Assembly: GCF_023015905.1 (NCBI RefSeq)
Contig: NZ_JALKBD010000004.1
Location: forward strand, 124,001 to 188,000
Reading direction: 5' to 3'
DNA: 64,000 bases
Source of the DNA: Arenibacter sp. F20364
GTDB taxonomy: Bacteria > Bacteroidota > Bacteroidia > Flavobacteriales > Flavobacteriaceae
The notes under the pieces are model-generated. The model ran no database searches and was not told where the DNA came from. It was given only the letters and a program-made list of their open reading frames with translations. The position numbers and the translations under genes were made by a program. Shown here in pieces: positions 28,439 to 38,066 of this stretch (within the stretch, counting starts at the first letter, position 1; each line of letters begins with the position of its first letter).

Positions 28439-30133
28439 CTACCAGCTGCCCCCTCCTCCACCGCCGAAGCCGCCACCTGACGAACCTCCACCAGAACTAC
28501 TACTGCTGGAAGGGGAACTTACCATATTCGATTTTGTACTGGCCATGGCATTGGAAAACGACTTGGAAAATTGATTCATTGTAAGGCTGCTACTTGAAGT
28601 GGACGTATACCAATCCGGGGGAGGTATATTTAGATCTCGGAACTTCTTGGCCCATTGATCGAACAAACCAAAGGCCAGGGCATACCCTAGGGTGTTTTCA
28701 AAATAATGTGGGTCGTCCTTCAGTAGCATTTTTAATCTATTTTCCTCCGCTACCTTAATAAATCTTTTAAATCCCTTTAACTCCGACAGCAACTCATTGC
28801 CCTTGGCGTTCTTTTTCACCATAAATCGATTAACAAAAATCAGTAATATACAGAAGCCTACTATTGCCACCGCCGCCAATGGCCCCCAGAAGAATAACCC
28901 CCCCAAAGTAAGTCCAATGGCCAAAGCAATCAAGGCTACATACATAATACCCTGCATTTTTTTCGACTCCGCTTCGTAATAGGGTTGTGCACTTTCCTTT
29001 AATTGGCTTCGTGCCTTGATCATCTTGGTATAAAAGGTATCTTTTAAACTACTTACCAGCACTTCCGTACCAACAACATTGTTATTGTCACCGAACAGCC
29101 CCCGGAATATTTCCAATTCATAGGAAGGAGAGTCCACGGGTAAAGCCTGCAGCCTTATAATTTTGGTGTCCTTTGATCCAAATAGGCCTTTTTTTGACAT
29201 TTCTTCCAGTCTAATCAACCCTTTGGAGCCCCAATAAGGTATTAAAGCGATTAAGTCGGAATTATCCTCCCTGTCATTAATCAAAAAACCTACCATGGCC
29301 GGATCTATTTTATCCGGTGGATAATAACTGGTGGTAGCAATGACGCGTTTATCCCTACCAAATTTCCACCAAATCCTAGAAAATGCAGTAAGCATTATCC
29401 CTATCAGGAATACCCAACCATATTTATCCCAAAAAGGCCAGAACGGCTTTTCTTCCTTGACAGACCCCGGTGGAAGGTTGATCAATACCGTAACACTTTG
29501 TCCTGGATGGGATATAAAGCCTGATTTACTGGTACCTGAAAATTCATTGTCCGTATAGTAAAATTGCATGTCCGTAGTTGTAGTGGCAGTACCCCTATCC
29601 CCAGAATAAACAAAACTATTTTCTTTGCTAGGATATATGTTCTCAGGAAGCTTGATGGTAAAACTGATTTGATGAAAATCCGCTAGCCAATCCTCTGGTT
29701 TGATGTTCCAATAAAATCGTATTTGCGAATCCTCAAAGAGAAGGGCATTATGTACCCTATATTTTATTTCGTAATGTTGGGGACCAACAAGGGTTATATC
29801 CTTATCCCCAATTTTGATCTCCAAGTTATCTTGCAACTTTTGTACAAAATCGAACGGAGCCTCAAATTTGTAATCTGGAACCTTTATCTTACTTATTCTA
29901 ATCTTTCTGGTAGCTTCGGCTCCTTTTGAATCCACAAGATCATATTCTGTTTGTATAATCCTATATATGCCGTGTTTTGGAATTTCAAAGTTAAGATCAT
30001 AGTTTTCCACTACATCAAAATAACCTTCTGGATGAACAGTAATGTCTACGGTGTAATTTTTAACCGTAAAATCCTGGGCCCAGCACATATTTATGGTTAG
30101 GAAAAATAGAAAAAAGTAATAGCTATTTTTCAT
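28439..30133 (-). CDS. DUF2207 membrane protein
   Basis: 564 residues. Signal peptide (FFLFFLTINMCWAQ), periplasmic DUF2207 beta domain to about residue 235, one membrane helix (WVFLIGIMLTAF), a soluble segment, two further helices (about 395-440) and a low-complexity tail SSSSSGGGSSGGGFGGGGG. The glycine-rich C-terminus is typical of this family. It overlaps the LemA gene by one base, the usual LemA-DUF2207 pair; function in envelope stress is suspected but not established. Confidence 0.9.
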   Translation of the reverse strand: MKNSYYFFLFFLTINMCWAQDFTVKNYTVDITVHPEGYFDVVENYDLNFEIPKHGIYRIIQTEYDLVDSKGAEATRKIRISKIKVPDYKFEAPFDFVQKLQDNLEIKIGDKDITLVGPQHYEIKYRVHNALLFEDSQIRFYWNIKPEDWLADFHQISFTIKLPENIYPSKENSFVYSGDRGTATTTTDMQFYYTDNEFSGTSKSGFISHPGQSVTVLINLPPGSVKEEKPFWPFWDKYGWVFLIGIMLTAFSRIWWKFGRDKRVIATTSYYPPDKIDPAMVGFLINDREDNSDLIALIPYWGSKGLIRLEEMSKKGLFGSKDTKIIRLQALPVDSPSYELEIFRGLFGDNNNVVGTEVLVSSLKDTFYTKMIKARSQLKESAQPYYEAESKKMQGIMYVALIALAIGLTLGGLFFWGPLAAVAIVGFCILLIFVNRFMVKKNAKGNELLSELKGFKRFIKVAEENRLKMLLKDDPHYFENTLGYALAFGLFDQWAKKFRDLNIPPPDWYTSTSSSSLTMNQFSKSFSNAMASTKSNMVSSPSSSSSSGGGSSGGGFGGGGGGSW

Positions 30134-30693
30134 TAAGAGAAATCTACTTTTACGTTGGTCCTACTAGCCTCATCCGCTACAAAATAGTCGAAATGTTGAT
30201 ATTTAAACAAACTGGCCACAAGTACTCCAGGTACGCTTTCCCCGTAAGTGTTGTTTTCTCTCACGGAACCATTGTAATACCTTCTGGCCCGCTCCAGGTT
30301 TTCTTCAATCTCATTCAATTTTTGTTGAAGGTCCAAATAATTGGCATTGGCCTTAAGATCTGGATAGGCTTCCCCCAAGGCAAATATACTTCTCAAGCTT
30401 TGTTGCAATTGGTTTTCTGCCTTTATTTGGGCATTAATATCTCCCGATGGGACTGCCATGGCAGCATTACGGGCATTTATTACGGCCTCCAAGGTTGATT
30501 TTTCATGCTTTGCATATCCTTTTACGGTCTCCACCAAATTGGGTATAAGATCATACCTTCTTTTTAAGGCCACATCTATATTGCTCCAAGCGTCCTTGAC
30601 AAGATTTCTAAGTGTTGCAAAGCGATTGAAAACATTTACTAAGAACAAGACGAGCAGAGCAAGAATTGCTAAAAAAATAAATAACGTAATCAT
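30133..30693 (-). CDS. lemA: LemA family protein
   Basis: 186 residues: one N-terminal membrane helix (LFIFLAILALLVLFLV) then a helical bundle with RRYDLIPNLVETVKGY and ARRYYNGSVRENN, both LemA signatures. First gene of the LemA-DUF2207 pair. Likely inner-membrane anchored with the bundle outside; precise role unknown. Confidence 0.93.
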   Translation of the reverse strand: MITLFIFLAILALLVLFLVNVFNRFATLRNLVKDAWSNIDVALKRRYDLIPNLVETVKGYAKHEKSTLEAVINARNAAMAVPSGDINAQIKAENQLQQSLRSIFALGEAYPDLKANANYLDLQQKLNEIEENLERARRYYNGSVRENNTYGESVPGVLVASLFKYQHFDYFVADEASRTNVKVDFS

Positions 30694-30917
30694 GGTTCAG
30701 TGTGTTTTTTTGTTTTTATGACTATGGTTCCACTAAGTTACTTTATTTTTTTGTTTGCTAAGCAGGCCTTTTAACAAATTAAAATGGATTCCATATATAC
30801 TCAATTGCCCATCCCGCACTTTCGCAATAACCCTATATATCAGTTGAGATGGGGAGTTGAAAATCTTGAACAAAATAGAGCGACCCTGCCGCTCTTTTTT
30901 CCACCTAATTTTTAATG

Positions 30918-31279
30918 CTATTTGGTATCCAAAATCTTTTTACTGACATATACGATGGACCTATTGATTGTTCCATCATCATCAAAATCATGAAGATAAA
31001 GGGCCGGCAGAACAAATTTCTTACCATCGGATTTTCTTGTCCATCAAAATTTCCACCAAGACTGTACCACCATGGCATCCTGCATAACATATTCCAAATA
31101 ATCAGGGTTGCCCGTTTCATCTATGCTATCTATCTTCCAACAGCTGATTATTCCGATTCTTTACCTAATCCGTACTAAAATTCTATCCATCCAGTAGTTA
31201 TAAAAAAATAAAACTTGGCATCATCGGCGAAAAAACTGTAAAAGGCCTCCAAATCATTAAACTCAAAATCATGAATCAT
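30918..31279 (-). pseudogene. frameshifted NTF2/SnoaL-like protein remnant
   Basis: On the minus strand one frame reads MIHDFEFNDLEAFYSFFADDAKFYF and then stops. About 55 bases later another frame reads DETGNPDYLEYVMQDAMVVQSWW, and a third segment reads LPALYLHDFDDDGTINRSIVYVSKK before a stop. Together these have the shape of a SnoaL/NTF2-like domain (short helical start, YLEYV..., W, then a D-D-G-x-I turn and final strand), broken by at least two frameshifts and an in-frame stop. It is therefore most likely a recent pseudogene of a small stress or transport-factor-like protein. Confidence 0.6.
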
Positions 31280-31433
31280 TTTCCTGACCGTTTTTTTACT
31301 TCTGGAAATAGCCCAATGCCACAACGAGCATTAGGGTCGTAAGAATTTATTTCCTTTTATAGGTTGTATTTTTTAAAAATTTCAAAAATCCAATTACTTA
31401 TCATAGATCAATGTCCATATCACATGGGAAGTC

Positions 31434-31441
31434 TAATTTTG
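31434..31441 (+). promoter_or_regulatory. possible -7 box of the first pirin gene
   Basis: TAATTTTG matches the Bacteroidota -7 consensus TAnnTTTG and lies 20 bp before the start codon. No matching TTTG -33 element was seen at the right distance, so support is partial. Confidence 0.35.
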
Positions 31442-31461
31442 ACTAAACAAAAAAAGATATC

Positions 31462-32175
31462 ATGAAAACAATTTTGCATACAGCGGAAAGCAGGGGAAAG
31501 GCCGATCACGGTTGGCTTAATTCATACCACAGTTTTAGTTTTGCCAATTATCACAACCCGGAACGAATGAATTTTGGCGTTCTAAGGGTTTTAAACGACG
31601 ATACCGTCTCAGGTGGACAGGGCTTTGGACAACATCCGCATAAAAACATGGAAATTATATCCATTCCGTTGAAAGGCGATTTGGAACACAAGGACAGTAT
31701 GGGAAACACAACCGTTATAAAAGAAGGTGATGTTCAGGTAATGAGTGCAGGAACCGGGGTTTTTCACAGTGAGTACAACAAGAACAAAAACGAAGATGTG
31801 AAATTTCTTCAAATATGGGTATTTCCAAAGACCCAAAATGTAACTCCCCGATATGATCAGATCTCTACCCAAGATTTGGCTAAAAAAAATTCCTTTTACC
31901 AAATCCTTTCACCCAACAAAACAGATCAAGGGGTATGGATACATCAGGACGCTTGGTTTTCCCTAGGTGATTTTGAAAGTGGAGTTACCTCAACCTATAC
32001 TTTAAACAAAGTTAATAATGGATTGTATTTGTTTGTTTTGGAAGGAAATGTAAACCTTAAGGGACAAGAATTAAAAAAACGTGATGGTATAGGGATTTGG
32101 GACACTAATAAAATCAGTATTACCGCAAATAGCCCAAGTAAATTGCTAGTGATGGAAGTTCCTATGGAGATGTAA
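31462..32175 (+). CDS. pirin-family bicupin (YhaK/YhhW-like)
   Basis: 237 residues. N-terminal cupin with the pirin signature GWLNSYHSFSFANY and metal-site HPHKNMEI...HKDSMGN; the C-terminal cupin is shorter. Short pirins of this YhhW/YhaK type can have quercetin 2,3-dioxygenase activity or act as redox-sensitive proteins. A second, different pirin follows 65 bp downstream on the same strand. Confidence 0.9.
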   Translation: MKTILHTAESRGKADHGWLNSYHSFSFANYHNPERMNFGVLRVLNDDTVSGGQGFGQHPHKNMEIISIPLKGDLEHKDSMGNTTVIKEGDVQVMSAGTGVFHSEYNKNKNEDVKFLQIWVFPKTQNVTPRYDQISTQDLAKKNSFYQILSPNKTDQGVWIHQDAWFSLGDFESGVTSTYTLNKVNNGLYLFVLEGNVNLKGQELKKRDGIGIWDTNKISITANSPSKLLVMEVPMEM

Positions 32176-32240
32176 TCCACCCCTCAACTATTACTTGGTT
32201 TTTACTATTTTTATTATTTTCTATTTAAAAAAACAGAACT

Positions 32241-33110
32241 ATGTCCAACATTAAACTTGTAATTCCGGAAAGGGCGGCCAATATCGGTAATTTTATGGTT
32301 GGCCGTTTGTTGCCTTTTAGACAAAAACGCATGGTAGGACCATTCGCTTTTATTGATCATATGGGGCCTGTAAAGATGGAAGAAAATGAAAATTTGGACG
32401 TACCGCCCCATCCACACATTGGACTCTCAACACTTACCTATCTTTTTGAAGGGAATATAATGCACCGCGATAGCCTGGGCAATGAAGTCGAAATTGCCCC
32501 AGGCGGTGTTAATTGGATGACCGCAGGTGAGGGCGTAGTCCATTCCGAGCGTACCCCGGAACATTTGAGAAATATTAAAAAGTCGCTACACGGACTTCAA
32601 ATATGGGTAGGCCTACCTAAATCCCTGGAAAAAATGAAACCCTCTTTTGTCCACCTAACCAGGGAAGAAATTCCCAAATGGGAGTACCAAGGAGTAAGGG
32701 CAACGCTAATTGCCGGAAAGGTATTGGGGAAAATTTCCCCTGTCCCCGTCCACAGCAACCTCTACTTTTTGGAATTAAAGAGTAAGTCCAACCAAAAAGT
32801 AAATTTAGGAACACAACTTTACGGTGAAAGCGGGCTGTATATTTTGGAAGGCAATATTAGTAGTGACGGAAATACTTTTGGTCCTAAACAAATTTTGATA
32901 GCCAAAGACAGCACACTTTGCGCATTTGAAATGCATGCGAACACCACTGTTTATATTTTTGGCGGCGAACCATTCCCTGAAGAAAGACATATTTTTTGGA
33001 ATTTCGTCTCCTCGGACAAGAATACAATTGAAAAAGCGAGTAACGATTGGAAGCTCCAAAAGTTTCCTCAAGTACCGGGGGAATCAGATTTTGTTCCTTT
33101 ACCAAGCTAG
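32241..33110 (+). CDS. pirin-family protein
   Basis: 289 residues, closer to canonical pirin: N-terminal cupin with FAFIDHMGPV, HPHIGLSTLTYLFEG and MTAGEGVVHSER, and a full C-terminal pirin domain with GGEPF. Probably an iron-binding dioxygenase-like or regulatory protein. Tandem with the shorter pirin gene, yet clearly of a different subfamily, so it is not a recent duplication. Confidence 0.92.
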   Translation: MSNIKLVIPERAANIGNFMVGRLLPFRQKRMVGPFAFIDHMGPVKMEENENLDVPPHPHIGLSTLTYLFEGNIMHRDSLGNEVEIAPGGVNWMTAGEGVVHSERTPEHLRNIKKSLHGLQIWVGLPKSLEKMKPSFVHLTREEIPKWEYQGVRATLIAGKVLGKISPVPVHSNLYFLELKSKSNQKVNLGTQLYGESGLYILEGNISSDGNTFGPKQILIAKDSTLCAFEMHANTTVYIFGGEPFPEERHIFWNFVSSDKNTIEKASNDWKLQKFPQVPGESDFVPLPS

Positions 33111-33244
33111 GTACATAAACACAATTTACCAGCAGTATGTAGGTCATCTACAATCTCCCTTTGAGCGAATGTCTTTGTGGTTTATCGATTTTAAGGAACA
33201 CCCCTGTTTCTTTTCCCTAAAATATCCTTAACTTATCCTATCGC

Positions 33245-33258
33245 GTTTACCTGTAAAC
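33245..33258. repeat. short perfect inverted repeat
   Basis: GTTTAC-CT-GTAAAC lies 9 bp before the TTG start of the cytochrome gene, where it could be an operator or affect translation. No partner protein known. Confidence 0.3.
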
Positions 33259-33267
33259 ACTGTTGAT

Positions 33268-34740
33268 TTGAAAAAAATTAAATTTTTAATTACAGCTTAT
33301 GTATTCATTTTTGTCGTTCTTTCATGTTCCAAGGACAGCAAGGAAGACCTTGTAGATGCTGTAATCACCAAAGATCCAACCGAACAGCCCATTGATGAAC
33401 CAGAGGTTGAGGCACCCCTTATTGAAAGCAGCCCCCTACCGGACAATCCTCAGCGATCCGGGGACGCCGCTAAAGGTTATGAATATCTTATTCAAGGCGA
33501 ATATATGAGTTCTGGAGTTCCTTATGATGCTTTTTTATTAGGAACTAATGAAAACCCGGACAATCGGCTCAACAGAAGTGGGGACAACGCAAACCTACCA
33601 TATGACTACACCGCCATAACAGCTCCAAATGGTGCCCGGGTAGTAGCTCCCAACTGCATGGCATGCCATGCTTCCTCCATTAACAATGAATTCATAATAG
33701 GTTTAGGAAGCCATGACGCGGATTTTACGGTAAACAGGGCTGCCAACATAGCCTTGTTAAATTCTGGCATTAGAGCCCTTTATGGTGGAGAGGAAAGCGC
33801 GGAATGGCAGGCATACGAGCAATTTAGAAAGAGTATTATTGCCATTGGCCCAAGAACCATTACCGAAACAAGAGGCTCTAATCCTGCCGATAAAATTACC
33901 CAAGTACTCATAGCGTACCGGGACAAAAGTACTTTGGAGTGGCAGGACACCCCATTGGTAGAAATTCCAGATGAGGTAATTCCCACTGATGTACCGGCAT
34001 GGTGGCTGTTAAAAAAGAAAAATGCCATGTTTTACCATGCCATTGGTCGACTTGACTTCTGCAAGTCTTTTATAGGCTCCAGTCTTCTAACCTTGGGAGA
34101 TGCATCAAATGCAGCGGAAATAGATGACAATATGCGAGATGTACTGGCCTATATACAAAGTCTGGAAGCCCCTGAATATCCATTTTCCATAGATTCCGAT
34201 TTGGCACAACAAGGCAAACAATTGTTTGAAAACACCTGTGCCACCTGTCATGGCACCTATGGCAATACACCGTCTTACCCTAATTTACTGGTCACCTTAA
34301 ATTCAGTTGGCACAGACCCGACATTATCAGACCATTACACAACATCCTCCCCAATGAACGACTATTTTATGGATTGGTTTAATTCAGGCTGGTTTGGTAC
34401 AACAAGCAATAATTTGCAGATAAAAGCGGAAGGCGGCTATACAGCCCCACCATTGGATGGTATATGGGCCACAGCTCCCTACTTCCACAACGGATCGGTG
34501 CCCACCTTGGAAGACGTCCTAAATAGCACTAACAGACCCACAAGATGGAGCAGGTCTTTTGACAACAGCGATTACGATCAATTAAAAGTTGGATGGATGT
34601 ATTCTACCGAACCATCCAAGGTAGATAAAAACACCTACGATACCACTTTAAAAGGCTATGGAAATTCAGGTCACACCTTTGGAGATCAGTTTACAGATTT
34701 AGAGCGAACTGCTATAATTGAATATCTCAAAACACTGTAA
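33268..34740 (+). CDS. di-haem cytochrome c lipoprotein
   Basis: 490 residues with a TTG start, chosen because it gives a clean lipoprotein signal (VFIFVVLSCSKDS, lipobox cysteine at residue 20). Two c-type haem motifs: NCMACHASS near residue 132 and CATCHGTYG near residue 327; TAPYFHNGSVPTLEDVL after the second supplies a late conserved block typical of CcpA/MauG-like and cytochrome-c-rich lipoproteins. Likely an outer periplasmic electron carrier or oxidase; the partner is unknown. Confidence 0.85.
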   Translation: MKKIKFLITAYVFIFVVLSCSKDSKEDLVDAVITKDPTEQPIDEPEVEAPLIESSPLPDNPQRSGDAAKGYEYLIQGEYMSSGVPYDAFLLGTNENPDNRLNRSGDNANLPYDYTAITAPNGARVVAPNCMACHASSINNEFIIGLGSHDADFTVNRAANIALLNSGIRALYGGEESAEWQAYEQFRKSIIAIGPRTITETRGSNPADKITQVLIAYRDKSTLEWQDTPLVEIPDEVIPTDVPAWWLLKKKNAMFYHAIGRLDFCKSFIGSSLLTLGDASNAAEIDDNMRDVLAYIQSLEAPEYPFSIDSDLAQQGKQLFENTCATCHGTYGNTPSYPNLLVTLNSVGTDPTLSDHYTTSSPMNDYFMDWFNSGWFGTTSNNLQIKAEGGYTAPPLDGIWATAPYFHNGSVPTLEDVLNSTNRPTRWSRSFDNSDYDQLKVGWMYSTEPSKVDKNTYDTTLKGYGNSGHTFGDQFTDLERTAIIEYLKTL

Positions 34741-34858
34741 ATTAATAATTTAAAAATGATTATTTAATCAAAAGAATAAATAAAAATATCTCCCGAAAAG
34801 AAATTTCATCTAGAACATTCACCGGCGTAATTCAGCAGAAAATACACTTAAGGAGCTA

Positions 34859-36418
34859 TTATTCCTCTGGAGGCCTACCGTTAATATCCTCGTAAATCGT
34901 ATCGAAGTTTTGACGCAAATGTGAACTTAATTTTTTGTGATAGTCATCCGTTAGCCACTTGAGAAAGTTATAGGTACTTTTGCTAATACACTTGGCATAG
35001 CGCTGGATTCTATCATCAATATCGGGACCCAACATTTTAGAGAGCGCCAGGGCATCATATACATCCTCACTGTTTTCGACACATATTCTGGCATGTTGGG
35101 CTATGGATCGCTCCAACACCACCTTGGACGACTCCCCGTTTTTAATGGAATCCACATAGGTTTCCTTGATATCGAAATACACCTCCTCTGATTTAGCGAA
35201 TTCTGCCCGCAACTCTTCGGGCATTTCCCATTTAAAATTGCTTTCCAACTCCTCATCACTCAAAAGTCTATCTGCATAAAAATTTGGTGACTTAAAAATG
35301 GTCTGCCAGTCCAGATCTGCTCCCCAAGGACCAAAGCGATGAAAATTGTTCCCAAGGTCAATTACCGAAAAGGTAGATTTATTGTTCAATATCCTGGAAC
35401 CACGACCTATCATCTGATAATACAGGGTTAAAGATTTAGTAGCCCGGTTCAATATAATGGTATCTATGGTGGGTTCATCAAATCCAGTAGTCAGAATACT
35501 TACGGAAGTTAAAATGGCGTTAGGCGTCATATTAAACCACTTTAAGATCGTCTTACGCTGCTTCTTGGTAGCCGTATTGTCCAAATGGGCTATGGGATAA
35601 CCGGCAGCTCTAAAAGTCTCATAGACATGCAGGGAAGTATTAATACCATTGTTGAAAATCAATGTCTTTTTACCCTTGGAATGTTTTTCATAAGCCTCCA
35701 ACAGCTTACTAAGCATCTGGCTATTATTGTATAGATCCTCTGATGATTTTACGGTATAATCCCCATTGGAACCCACCTCCAAAGAAGTTAGCCCCATATT
35801 GTAGGAATAGAATTCCGCCCGGGCCAAAAATTCATTTTCTATTAGCGCCTCTATTGACTCCCCAACGATCAATTCGTCATAATTGTCTTTCATGGGCAAA
35901 TCCTTATTGGAACTCAAAGGCGTTGCGGTAACGCCCAATACAAATGAATTTTCAAAAAACTTGAACAATTTTGTAAACGAATTATAGTGCGCCTCATCGA
36001 TAATTACCAATCCAACGTCGGAAATATCCAACTTATCGTCCTGAAGCCTGTTGTTCAAGGTCTCTACCATGGCCACAAAGCAACTGTATTCTTCTTGGTC
36101 GTCCAGATTGGCCTTACTGTCCACCACCTTATTTGTCACCCCAAAACTGGTCAACATGGTAGAGGTTTGCTTGCAGAGCTCTATACGGTGCGTCATGATC
36201 AGCACCTTCTTGTTGTGGTGCTTGAGATATTGCCTTACGATTTCGGAAAAAATAACTGTTTTACCACCTCCAGTAGGCAATTGATACAAAAGATGATGAT
36301 CGTCGGGAGCTGTTTCGAATTTATCAAAAATCTGATCTATAGCTCCTTTTTGATAGCTGTAAAGCTCCTTATCCGTTTTTCTTTCTACAATAGCATTGGC
36401 AATCAAGGTCTCCGACAT
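34859..36418 (-). CDS. DEAD/DEAH-box (superfamily 2) helicase
   Basis: About 519 residues from the ATG at 36418. Walker A LPTGGGKTVIF, DEAH box VIIDEAHYNSF, motif III GVTATP, and motif VI QMIGRGSR. Resembles SSL2/XPB-like helicases common in Bacteroidota chromosomes; no nuclease or methylase gene adjoins, so it is not part of an obvious restriction system. Confidence 0.9.
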   Translation of the reverse strand: MSETLIANAIVERKTDKELYSYQKGAIDQIFDKFETAPDDHHLLYQLPTGGGKTVIFSEIVRQYLKHHNKKVLIMTHRIELCKQTSTMLTSFGVTNKVVDSKANLDDQEEYSCFVAMVETLNNRLQDDKLDISDVGLVIIDEAHYNSFTKLFKFFENSFVLGVTATPLSSNKDLPMKDNYDELIVGESIEALIENEFLARAEFYSYNMGLTSLEVGSNGDYTVKSSEDLYNNSQMLSKLLEAYEKHSKGKKTLIFNNGINTSLHVYETFRAAGYPIAHLDNTATKKQRKTILKWFNMTPNAILTSVSILTTGFDEPTIDTIILNRATKSLTLYYQMIGRGSRILNNKSTFSVIDLGNNFHRFGPWGADLDWQTIFKSPNFYADRLLSDEELESNFKWEMPEELRAEFAKSEEVYFDIKETYVDSIKNGESSKVVLERSIAQHARICVENSEDVYDALALSKMLGPDIDDRIQRYAKCISKSTYNFLKWLTDDYHKKLSSHLRQNFDTIYEDINGRPPEE

Positions 36419-36608
36419 AATCTCTTTTTTGGATTGCAAAACTACACTCTTTGTCGGGTGTATAACGAATATTTTTAGAAAATTTAAGGATTATTTTTTT
36501 TGAATACCAATGTCAGTGGCCGATAACAGCCACTATTTTGGTGGATTATCAAATCAAAACAACCAACAAAAATTACTAATTCCGAGAATCTGGTCTACCC
36601 GCACATTC

Positions 36609-37601
36609 CTAGTTTTTTGCCAAATTTCTCAGCGCAACCCATTGTTTGAGCATTTCCCTTGAATCCGTAGCCGGGTAGCCCAATACGGTTTTCCCCGGAA
36701 GCACGTCGCTCATTACACCGGAGCCGGCCCCCACAACAGCACCCGAATTAATGGTTGTGTGATCTTTAATGGAAGCACTCCCCCCTATTATTACACCATC
36801 ACCCAAAGTTACGGAACCCGCCAAACCACTATGTCCGGCCATAATGCAGGATCTTCCCAAGACACAATTGTGCGCTATCTGAACCAAATTATCAATTTTA
36901 CACCCGTCACCCACTATTGTGGAGCTAAATTTACCGCGATCAACACAGGAATTGGCCCCAATTTCTACATAATTGCCAATTACCACATTACCTATTTGAG
37001 GTATTTTCACCAACCCCCTACCATCCTCTGACGGCCTGTAACCAAATCCATCAGCCCCAATACTAACATTCGTATGAAAGATGCAATTACTCCCTATTAC
37101 GCTTCGCTCCCTGATAACGGTACCCGACCAAACTACGGTATGGTGACCAATAGTGGACTCATCAAAAATAGCAACATTGGGATACAGGATGACCCCATCT
37201 CCCAAAACTACATTTTTACCTACATAGCTACCTGCTCCAATTTTACAACCCTTGCCCAAAACTGCGGTTTCGTGCACTACGGCCCGCGGGTGTATTTCTT
37301 CCAATAATTCAGGTGGTTCGGGCTGAAAAGCCTCCAACAGCTTGGCCATGGCCAAATCCGCATTTGAAACCTTAATAAAAGCCTTATCGGAACCAGGTAA
37401 TATTTTCACGGCCTCCGACACAATAGCGGCACTGGCACTGCATGAATCCCAATTTCTCGCATATTTATTACTGGATATAAATGTAATTTGTTGGTCTTTG
37501 GCCCTATCCATTTGTTCGGCCCCAATTATGGGCTTGCCATAACCTCCTATAAGCTCTCCATTCAAAAGCTTACTTATTTCTGCAACGGTAAATGATTTCA
37601 T
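36609..37601 (-). CDS. lpxD: UDP-3-O-(3-hydroxyacyl)glucosamine N-acyltransferase
   Basis: 330 residues. N-terminal LpxD uridine-binding domain (to about 100), then left-handed beta-helix of hexapeptide repeats, with the catalytic histidine in QIAHNCVLG and ending in a short helix. It adds the second acyl chain in lipid A synthesis. No other lpx gene is nearby, so this may be a second, stand-alone copy. Confidence 0.88.
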   Translation of the reverse strand: MKSFTVAEISKLLNGELIGGYGKPIIGAEQMDRAKDQQITFISSNKYARNWDSCSASAAIVSEAVKILPGSDKAFIKVSNADLAMAKLLEAFQPEPPELLEEIHPRAVVHETAVLGKGCKIGAGSYVGKNVVLGDGVILYPNVAIFDESTIGHHTVVWSGTVIRERSVIGSNCIFHTNVSIGADGFGYRPSEDGRGLVKIPQIGNVVIGNYVEIGANSCVDRGKFSSTIVGDGCKIDNLVQIAHNCVLGRSCIMAGHSGLAGSVTLGDGVIIGGSASIKDHTTINSGAVVGAGSGVMSDVLPGKTVLGYPATDSREMLKQWVALRNLAKN

Positions 37602-37797
37602 CTAATATTATCGTTATTGTTTTATTATCAAAACATTGATTAATTTTCTGTCAAATTTTTAAATATAGCACTAAATATCCAACTATATTGCTAAATCCAA
37701 ATCAAGCTATCTTAAATATTAAAGCGATAAAAAAAATAAGCCCGACTGCTTAGATTTTTTGAAGTCCCAAGGAGATCATGGCCATTGGCCGCGCTCC

Positions 37798-38013
37798 CTA
37801 TTTCCTTTGTGATTTTATATACAATTGCTCCACTTTCTCCCGTGCCCAAGGTGTCCTCCTCAAAAATTTCAAACTGGATTTAATGGATGGGTCGTGATTG
37901 AAACAGCGAATATTGATTCTAGCCCCCATTTCCTCCCATCCATATTGGGTCACCAAGGAATCCAACATGTCTGCCAAGGTGATGCCATGTAATGGATTTT
38001 TATCAGTATTCAT
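37798..38013 (-). CDS. VF530 family DNA-binding protein
   Basis: 71 residues that match the VF530 (DUF2132) family across their whole length: [39 protein letters not shown]. Members are small helical proteins with reported DNA binding. Located 53 bp upstream of the DEAD-box RNA helicase gene's stop, on the same strand. Confidence 0.9.
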   Translation of the reverse strand: MNTDKNPLHGITLADMLDSLVTQYGWEEMGARINIRCFNHDPSIKSSLKFLRRTPWAREKVEQLYIKSQRK

Positions 38014-38066
38014 TTAAAGTAAAATATTAAGTAAGTATCGTTTTATATCTCATTATAAACTTATTA

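Larger units (their letters stand above)
30694..31461. other. gene-poor region with a decayed gene, 768 bp
   Basis: Holds the LemA promoter side, the NTF2-like pseudogene at 30918-31279 and the promoter region of the first pirin gene. The rest shows no supportable ORF. Confidence 0.5.

Noticed and set aside
34859..36418. Restriction-modification or defence island around the SF2 helicase.
   Set aside because: No methylase, specificity, nuclease or other defence gene adjoins; neighbours are ordinary.
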